Notes under the pieces: model-generated
What the model was told of the DNA's origin: nothing
Seen by the model: the letters and a program-made list of their open reading frames with translations, nothing else
Database searches by the model: none
From: Bordetella parapertussis
GTDB taxonomy: Bacteria; Pseudomonadota; Gammaproteobacteria; Burkholderiales; Burkholderiaceae_C
Length of the DNA: 64,000 nucleotides
Reading direction: 5' to 3'
NCBI GenBank assembly: GCA_945873925.1
Contig: CAMCES010000002.1
Span: 26,907-90,906 of the forward strand
Program-made: the position numbers and the translations under genes
Shown: positions 57,358 through 64,000 of the stretch, piece by piece
Layout: each line of letters starts with the position of its first letter
Numbering within the stretch: position 1 is the stretch's first letter

Positions 57358-58436
57358 GTAAATCGTTTCAGCAAGTCAGCAGCAACAGCAGCCATGCTGG
57401 CAGCTTGCCGGTCAGGCAATGTCGCCACATGGGCTTGGCCAAACTGACTGAAATTGCGTTCAACCGATTTGGCATAGGTCGGGTCGTAGTGCTGCTCAAG
57501 CAAGGCCTTGACCACCGCAGGCGTTTGCCCAGCTCGCACCAGTGCTTGCCAATGCCCAATCACTGCTTTGCCTTTTTGTGCAGTCAGCACCCCCAAGCGT
57601 TGGCAAAACATTTCAGGGCTGTTAGCGAAATACGCATAGTCTTCCAGTAACAAAGCAACCCGTTCAGGACTGCTCAGCTGCAAGTCGATGCAGGGACTGC
57701 TGCGCATGGCTTGCACCAGTTGTTCTTGGATGCTGACATTGCCCACCTTTTTGCTTTCGGCTTCCACAAACACCGTTCGGTTCAGGTCAAATTGACGCAG
57801 TTGGTGCCAGACCCGCATGTCGAAATGTTTTTGACTGGGTTGGGCTTGACCGGGTATGCGTCCCAACACAGAACTGCGGTGTTGCGCCAGGGCTTCCAGG
57901 TCGAGCACCTGTGCACCTTGTTGTTGCAGGGCATGCAGCAAGCGGGTTTTGCCCGAACCAGTGGCTCCGGCGACCACTTGAAACCGTAAGCGTGATGAGA
58001 TCTGCGCGATGTCTTTCACCAACTCAGCGCGAAAGGCCTTGTAGCCACCCTCGATCAACCAAGCCCTGAAGCCAATTTGGCCGAGCACCAAGCCCAAAGA
58101 GCCGCTGCGCTTGCCACCTCGCCAACAGTACAACAGCGGTTGCCAATCCTTCGGTAACTTCATGACATCGCGTTCGAGGTGTCTGGCGATGTTGGCTGCC
58201 ACCAATGCCGCACCGACTTTGTTGGCTTCAAACGCATTGAACTGTTTGTAGAGCGTACCCACCTGCATGCGTTCTGTATTGGTCAAGGAAGGCCAATTCA
58301 ATGCGCCAGGCAGGTGGTCCAGGGCATGTTCGTCTTCGCTGCGCGCATCGATGATGCAACTGAAGGCTTGGGGATGGTTGGCTGGCAAGGCCATGCGCTG
58401 CATGGCCTCATTGGCTGTCAACGCGTGCAAAGCCAT
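57354..58436 (-). CDS. mnmH: tRNA 2-selenouridine synthase
   Basis: A 360-residue SelU/MnmH (YbbB). The N-terminal rhodanese domain has the active Cys104 in LLYCWRGGKRSGS; the C-terminal domain has a P-loop GATGSGKT at 157-164. It replaces sulfur by selenium at U34 of some tRNAs via a geranylated intermediate, using selenophosphate. Its presence implies SelD elsewhere in the genome. It overlaps the arylesterase stop by one base (TGATG), hence co-translated with it. Confidence 0.94.
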   Translation of the reverse strand: MALHALTANEAMQRMALPANHPQAFSCIIDARSEDEHALDHLPGALNWPSLTNTERMQVGTLYKQFNAFEANKVGAALVAANIARHLERDVMKLPKDWQPLLYCWRGGKRSGSLGLVLGQIGFRAWLIEGGYKAFRAELVKDIAQISSRLRFQVVAGATGSGKTRLLHALQQQGAQVLDLEALAQHRSSVLGRIPGQAQPSQKHFDMRVWHQLRQFDLNRTVFVEAESKKVGNVSIQEQLVQAMRSSPCIDLQLSSPERVALLLEDYAYFANSPEMFCQRLGVLTAQKGKAVIGHWQALVRAGQTPAVVKALLEQHYDPTYAKSVERNFSQFGQAHVATLPDRQAASMAAVAADLLKRFT

Positions 58437-59083
58437 CAGAGCATCTTCTTCAAGACCGGCCAGACATTGCCCAGGATGATCGGATGGGCCTGCGCTAAAG
58501 GGTGAATCCGGTCAGACTGAAACAAGGCGGTCGGGTCTTTGGCATCCGCCACGCCTTTGAGCAAAAAGGGAACCAAAGCTACTTGGTGGGTTTTGCTCAA
58601 ACGCACAAACAGTTGGCTGAAGTCGGCAGCATAGCTCGCACCGTAATTGGGCGGGACTTGCATGCCAATCAACAGCACCCGGGCTTTGGCTTTTTGACAG
58701 GACTCAATCATGCGAACCAAATTGTCCTGGGTCATTTGCAATGAAAAACCGCGCAAGGCATCGTTGCCGCCGAGTTCGATCGCCACCAGCTTGGGACGGT
58801 GCTGGGCGAGCAGGGCAGGCAACCTCGACAGTCCCCCTGAGGTCGTGTCACCGCTGATACTGGCATTGATCACTTGCCATTGGGGTTTTTCTCGCTGTAG
58901 TTTCTCAGCCAACAAAGCTACCCAGCCGGTGCCGCGGGCAATGCCATATTCCGCGCTGAGAGAGTCTCCCACCACCAGCAATTTGCTGGCATGGGCTGCA
59001 TGGTTTGACAAGGGCAATGTGCCTAGCAGCAAGGCCATCAGCGTTTGCAAGTTAAAGTCTCGGCGTTTCAACACGGATTGCAC
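58436..59083 (-). CDS. tesA: SGNH-family arylesterase/thioesterase (TesA-like)
   Basis: A 215-residue exported hydrolase. The leader has twin Arg (KRRDFNLQTLMALLLG) and ends near NHAAHA. SGNH motifs are complete: VVGDSLSAEYG (Ser), SGDTTSGGL, LGGNDALRG (Asn) and DRIHPLAQAH (Asp/His). In E. coli TesA is a periplasmic lysophospholipase/thioesterase and lies divergent to ybbA, as here. The start codons of the two genes are only three bases apart, so their promoters must lie within each other's coding region, unless the ATG at 59036-59038 is used. Confidence 0.9.
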   Translation of the reverse strand: MQSVLKRRDFNLQTLMALLLGTLPLSNHAAHASKLLVVGDSLSAEYGIARGTGWVALLAEKLQREKPQWQVINASISGDTTSGGLSRLPALLAQHRPKLVAIELGGNDALRGFSLQMTQDNLVRMIESCQKAKARVLLIGMQVPPNYGASYAADFSQLFVRLSKTHQVALVPFLLKGVADAKDPTALFQSDRIHPLAQAHPIILGNVWPVLKKML

Positions 59084-59086
59084 GGC

Positions 59087-59764
59087 ATGTCCTCACCCTT
59101 GATAGCGGTCTCTCACATTTTCAAATCAGTCACCGACGCCACTGGCACCCTTGATATTCTCCGCGATATCGATTTCTCCCTGCAGGCCAAACAAACCTTG
59201 GCCATCGTCGGCGCTTCTGGTTCTGGCAAAAGTACCTTGTTGGCGATCATGGCTGGCTTGGACACCCCCAGCAAAGGCAATGTGCGCATCGCCGGTCAAG
59301 ACCTGTTCTTGCTCAGCGAAGACCAGCGGGCTGCGCTGCGCGCCAAGCACATCGGTTTTGTGTTTCAGAGCTTCCAACTGTTGTCGCCGCTGACGGCTCT
59401 GGAGAATGTCATGCTGCCTCTGGAATTGTCCGGACACCCCGACCCCAAGCCGCTGGCACGTGAAATGCTGGTGCGGGTTGGCTTGGCCGAGCGATTGAAC
59501 CATTACCCCAAGGTGATGAGCGGGGGCGAGCAGCAGCGTGTGGCTCTGGCGCGCGCCTTTGTTGTCAAACCGGATGTGCTGCTGGCAGACGAACCCACGG
59601 GCAGTTTGGACCATGCAACTGGCGAAACCGTGATGCGCCTGATGTTGGAGCTCAACCAAGAGTTGGGCACGACCTTGGTCATGGTCACGCACGACCGCGC
59701 CTTGAGCGAACGCTGTGAGCAGCGTCTGGTGATGGTGGCGGGGCAGGCGACGCTCGAGACTTGA
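59087..59764 (+). CDS. ybbA: YbbA-like ABC transporter ATP-binding protein
   Basis: A 225-residue LolD-type ATPase with Walker A GASGSGKST, signature MSGGEQQRV and Walker B VLLADEP. In E. coli ybbA is followed by the large FtsX-type permease ybbP; here the next gene is smpB on the other strand with three bases between the stops, so a local permease is missing. The start at 59087 is preferred to the frame opening at 59045, inside tesA. Its partner must be encoded elsewhere, or the ATPase acts alone. Confidence 0.88.
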   Translation: MSSPLIAVSHIFKSVTDATGTLDILRDIDFSLQAKQTLAIVGASGSGKSTLLAIMAGLDTPSKGNVRIAGQDLFLLSEDQRAALRAKHIGFVFQSFQLLSPLTALENVMLPLELSGHPDPKPLAREMLVRVGLAERLNHYPKVMSGGEQQRVALARAFVVKPDVLLADEPTGSLDHATGETVMRLMLELNQELGTTLVMVTHDRALSERCEQRLVMVAGQATLET

Positions 59765-59767
59765 GCC

Positions 59768-60241
59768 TCAGCGACTGCGGTTTTTCATGGCTCGTTCCAC
59801 CTCGCGCTTGCCTTCACGGTCTTTGATCGTGTCGCGTTTGTCGTGCTCGGCTTTGCCCTTGGCCAGCGCAATTTCGCACTTGATACGCCCGTTTTTCCAG
59901 TGTAAGTTCAGCGGCACCAGCGTGTAGCCTTTTTGCTCAACCTTGCCGATCAAGCGGCGGATCTCTTCCTTGTGCAACAAGAGTTTGCGTGAGCGGATCG
60001 CATCTGGATTGACATGGGAGGACGCGGTTTTCAAGGGATTGATTTGGCAGCCGATCACAAACATTTCACCGTTGCGAATCACGACATAGCCATCGGTGAG
60101 TTGCACCTTGCCTTCACGTGCTGCCTTGACCTCCCAACCCTCGAGCACCATGCCTGCTTCCAGGCGTTCTTCGAAAAAATAGTTGAAAGCGGCTTTTTTG
60201 TTGTCCGCAATACGGGTTGGAGGTGCAGTTTTACTGGCCAT
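59768..60241 (-). CDS. smpB: SsrA-binding protein SmpB
   Basis: A 157-residue SmpB, the tmRNA partner in trans-translation. [31 protein letters not shown], the [12 protein letters not shown] segment and the basic C-terminal tail ([21 protein letters not shown]) that occupies the mRNA channel are conserved. The start at 60241 fits the family. No Shine-Dalgarno precedes it; instead CUACCUCCUUC stands directly before the AUG, resembling the 16S rRNA 3' end. It is divergent from ratA over 70 bases. Confidence 0.97.
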   Translation of the reverse strand: MASKTAPPTRIADNKKAAFNYFFEERLEAGMVLEGWEVKAAREGKVQLTDGYVVIRNGEMFVIGCQINPLKTASSHVNPDAIRSRKLLLHKEEIRRLIGKVEQKGYTLVPLNLHWKNGRIKCEIALAKGKAEHDKRDTIKDREGKREVERAMKNRSR

Positions 60242-60311
60242 GAAGGAGGTAGTCGAGAAGAAGCGGGTCTTTACAATGACCCTGAAGCCAAATCGGCGCA
60301 AGACCCATTCT

Positions 60312-60746
60312 ATGAAAACCGTTGAGAAGTCCGTATTGATCTGTTTTACCGCCCAAGAAATGTTTGATTTGGTGGTGGATGTCGCGTCCTATCCGCAGTT
60401 TTTGCCTTGGTGTGACCAAACGCAGATCGTGGAATCACACGAAAACGGCATGACTGCGCGGATCGGCATGGCCTTTGGTGGTTTGCACAAAAGCTTCACG
60501 ACCGCCAACAGCCATTTGCCTGGAAGGCAGGTGCAGTTGGATTTGGTGGACGGCCCGTTCAAGCAACTCAACGGCGTCTGGAATTTCATCCCATTGGGTC
60601 AAGAACAAGCCTGCCGGGTTGAACTCAAGCTCTCCTACAGCTTCGATTCCATGCTTGGGGCCCTGGTAGGTCCGGTGTTTGACAAAATCGCCACCACCTT
60701 GGTCGACGCGTTTGTCAAGCGCGCAGAAGCGGTCTATTCCAGATGA
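60312..60746 (+). CDS. ratA: RatA/COQ10-type START-domain protein
   Basis: A 144-residue START-like protein: [53 protein letters not shown] and a C-terminal helix ([20 protein letters not shown]). The COQ10 family binds ubiquinone and supports respiration; E. coli RatA was also reported to affect ribosome subunit joining. The start at 60312 is family-supported; TACAAT at 60272-60277 is a good -10 candidate. Overlaps the next gene by four bases. Confidence 0.92.
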   Translation: MKTVEKSVLICFTAQEMFDLVVDVASYPQFLPWCDQTQIVESHENGMTARIGMAFGGLHKSFTTANSHLPGRQVQLDLVDGPFKQLNGVWNFIPLGQEQACRVELKLSYSFDSMLGALVGPVFDKIATTLVDAFVKRAEAVYSR

Positions 60747-61075
60747 AAGTGCTGGTGGTGCTGGGTTGGGGTGTTCGTGAACTGCACCAATTCGAGTGGC
60801 ATGCCGAGCCAGGCGCCACTGTTGAGGACTCCTTGAAATACCTGCATCAGGTGTTCACACCGTTCAAGGACGCCAAACCCGAGGATTGGCAGGCGGCGGT
60901 CTGGGGCAAACCGGTGCAGACGGATTTGCCGCTGCAGGAAGGTGACCGCATCGAATGGCTGCGAGGCTTGCGGGTCGACCCCAAAGTGGCCCGGCGCAAG
61001 CGTTTTCAAAAGCAGGGCAGTCGTGCTGCTGGTCTGTTTGCATCTCGTAGACCCGGTGCCAAACAAGGCTATTGA
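60743..61075 (+). CDS. rnfH: RnfH-family ubiquitin-like protein
   Basis: A 110-residue small beta-grasp protein. LPLQEGDRIEWLRGLRVDPKVARRKRF is the hallmark near the C-terminus (the RPL-x-DPK-x-RR pattern, here RGLRVDPKVARR). The function of RnfH is unknown; it is nearly always coupled to ratA, as here (ATGA). A basic tail of about 25 residues follows the domain. guaB begins 70 bases later after a TATGAT -10-like hexamer at 61120-61125. Confidence 0.88.
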   Translation: MKVLVVLGWGVRELHQFEWHAEPGATVEDSLKYLHQVFTPFKDAKPEDWQAAVWGKPVQTDLPLQEGDRIEWLRGLRVDPKVARRKRFQKQGSRAAGLFASRRPGAKQGY

Positions 61076-61124
61076 AAACGACTAGCAAGCCCGCCCTGGG
61101 GCTGGGCTGGCAGGGTCGGTATGA

Positions 61125-62615
<1,491 letters not shown>

Positions 62616-62647
62616 GCCCTTACCGCGCTTGTTCGCAGGCGAAGACC

Positions 62648-64000
62648 ATGTCCCACGACACCCTCTTGATTCTTGATTTCGGCTCGCAGGTCACCCAACT
62701 GATTGCCAGGCGTGTTCGCGAAGCGCATGTGTACTGCGAAGTCCATCCTTGCGACGTGACTGACGACTGGATTCAAGCCTATGCCAAAGACCACCGTCTC
62801 AAGGGCATCATCTTGTCGGGCAGCCACGCCAGCGTTTACGAGGTGGATGACCGCGCGCCGGACGCGGTGTTCGAGTTGGGTTTGCCGGTTCTGGGTATTT
62901 GTTATGGCATGCAAACCATGGCGCAGCAACTCGGTGGCAAGGTCGAAGCAGGTCAGACACGCGAATTTGGCTACGCAGAGGTGCGCGCCAGGGGTCACAC
63001 CGATTTGCTCCAAGACATCGAAGACTTCAGCACACCTGAAGGCCACGGCATGCTCAAGGTCTGGATGAGCCATGGCGACAAAGTGACTGAATTGCCGCCT
63101 GGCTTCAAGCTGATGGCCAGTACCGAGGGTTGCCCGATCGCGGGCATGGCCGATCAAGCTCGGCATTTTTACGGCGTGCAATTTCATCCTGAAGTCACCC
63201 ACACCTTGCAAGGCCGCGCTTTGCTCAACCGCTTTGTGCTGGGCATTTGCCAAGCTTCTCCCGATTGGGTCATGCGCAACCACGTAGACGAGGCGGTGGC
63301 GCGAATCCGCGAGCAAGTGGGAAATGAACAGGTGATATTGGGCTTGTCAGGCGGTGTGGACTCCTCGGTGGCCGCTGCGCTGATTCACCGGGCGATCGGC
63401 GACCAACTCACTTGCGTGTTTGTCGATCACGGCTTGCTGCGCTTGAATGAAGGCGACATGGTGATGGAGATGTTTGCAGGCAAGTTGCATGCGCGTGTCA
63501 TCCGTGTCGATGCCAGCGATTTGTTTTTAGGCAAGCTCGCCGGCGTGGCCGATCCGGAAGCGAAACGCAAAATCATTGGCGCTGAATTCGTCACCGTGTT
63601 CAAGCAAGAAGCCGCCAAACTCAAAGCCGGTGGCGGTGGCCACCAAGGTGTCAGCTTCTTGGCGCAAGGGACGATCTACCCGGATGTGATTGAAAGCGGT
63701 GGTGGCAAAACCAAGAAAGCCGTCACCATCAAAAGTCATCACAACGTGGGTGGTTTGCCCGAGCAGCTCGGTTTGAAATTGCTCGAGCCGTTGCGCGATT
63801 TGTTCAAAGACGAAGTGCGTGAATTGGGCGTTGCCTTGGGCTTGCCACACAACATGGTCTACCGCCATCCTTTCCCCGGCCCAGGTTTGGGTGTGCGGAT
63901 TTTGGGTGAGGTGAAAAAAGAATACGCCGATTTGCTGCGCAGAGCAGACGCCATCTTCATCGAAGAACTGCGCAACACCCCGTTTGAAGGTGACGCCACG
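62648..64000 (+). CDS. guaA: GMP synthase (glutamine-hydrolysing), 5' part
   Basis: The first 451 codons, cut by the window edge; the full enzyme is about 535 residues. The glutamine amidotransferase domain has the catalytic Cys85 in LGICYGMQ and His/Glu in [10 protein letters not shown]. The synthase domain has the PP-loop LSGGVDSSV and the segment [14 protein letters not shown] of the dimerisation domain. It converts XMP to GMP. No frame break is visible in the part present. Confidence 0.98.
   Translation, partial: MSHDTLLILDFGSQVTQLIARRVREAHVYCEVHPCDVTDDWIQAYAKDHRLKGIILSGSHASVYEVDDRAPDAVFELGLPVLGICYGMQTMAQQLGGKVEAGQTREFGYAEVRARGHTDLLQDIEDFSTPEGHGMLKVWMSHGDKVTELPPGFKLMASTEGCPIAGMADQARHFYGVQFHPEVTHTLQGRALLNRFVLGICQASPDWVMRNHVDEAVARIREQVGNEQVILGLSGGVDSSVAAALIHRAIGDQLTCVFVDHGLLRLNEGDMVMEMFAGKLHARVIRVDASDLFLGKLAGVADPEAKRKIIGAEFVTVFKQEAAKLKAGGGGHQGVSFLAQGTIYPDVIESGGGKTKKAVTIKSHHNVGGLPEQLGLKLLEPLRDLFKDEVRELGVALGLPHNMVYRHPFPGPGLGVRILGEVKKEYADLLRRADAIFIEELRNTPFEGDAT

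Noticed and set aside
60239..61075. ratA-rnfH as a toxin-antitoxin pair
   Set aside because: The pair is widespread core genome next to smpB, and the first protein is a COQ10-type quinone-binding START domain; nothing here suggests an addiction module.

Overview
The window reads as chromosomal core genome of a beta-proteobacterium, most likely a Comamonadaceae member (Burkholderiales; Limnohabitans/Rhodoferax-like). This placement rests on family resemblance and gene order: hisS-yfgM-bamB-der-hfq-hflX-hflK-hflC-hisZ-purA in one run, a lipoyl-fused E3 in the pyruvate dehydrogenase cluster beside a PAS-type two-component system, and a class 2 quinone-linked PyrD. I see no insertion sequences, phage genes, CRISPR arrays, rRNAs or tRNAs. 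Coding density is very high: no intergenic gap exceeds about 200 bases, and convergent genes nearly touch or overlap.

Layout. 1-2732: end of a DUF2796 (ZrgA-like) protein, an ABC ATPase, an FtsX-type permease and a DUF3299 protein, probably a metal-related uptake operon. 2754-6675: bactofilin with a recognisable promoter, a haloacid dehalogenase, AroQ, three small exported proteins of unknown role and a DnaQ-type exonuclease. 6725-12066: pyrD, rpiA, then prlC, folD and a response regulator on the minus strand. 12101-21277: sensor kinase, then divergent aceE-aceF-lpdA and a glutathione transferase. 21293-24792: YlqF GTPase, two YceI proteins with a cytochrome b561, and an NlpC/P60 hydrolase. 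24877-28371: AcuI-like reductase, isochorismatase-family hydrolase and PrpE. 28372-34310: a structured leader, sucA-sucB-lpd and a terminator. 34384-38165: zapE, a coiled-coil exported protein and a DinG/YoaA-like helicase. 38176-42195: bamD, rluD, scpB, rluB and ndk. 42218-55574: rlmN and ispG followed by the hisS-to-purA run. 55597-59764: a phosphoribosyltransferase, a PLP enzyme, mnmH, an arylesterase and a YbbA-like ATPase. 59768-64000: smpB, ratA, rnfH, guaB and the 5' part of guaA.

The genes serve central carbon oxidation (PDH and 2-oxoglutarate dehydrogenase, with propionyl-CoA entry through PrpE and AcuI), purine synthesis (purA, guaB, guaA), envelope assembly (bamB, bamD, hflKC), ribosome and RNA maturation (der, ylqF, rluB, rluD, rlmN, hfq, smpB) and isoprenoid, aromatic and histidine metabolism. 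The points most worth following are the sucA leader RNA, the palindrome between the two-component system and aceE, the acuI-hydrolase-prpE operon, the missing pilF/rodZ slot between rlmN and ispG, and the anti-Shine-Dalgarno-like leader of smpB.
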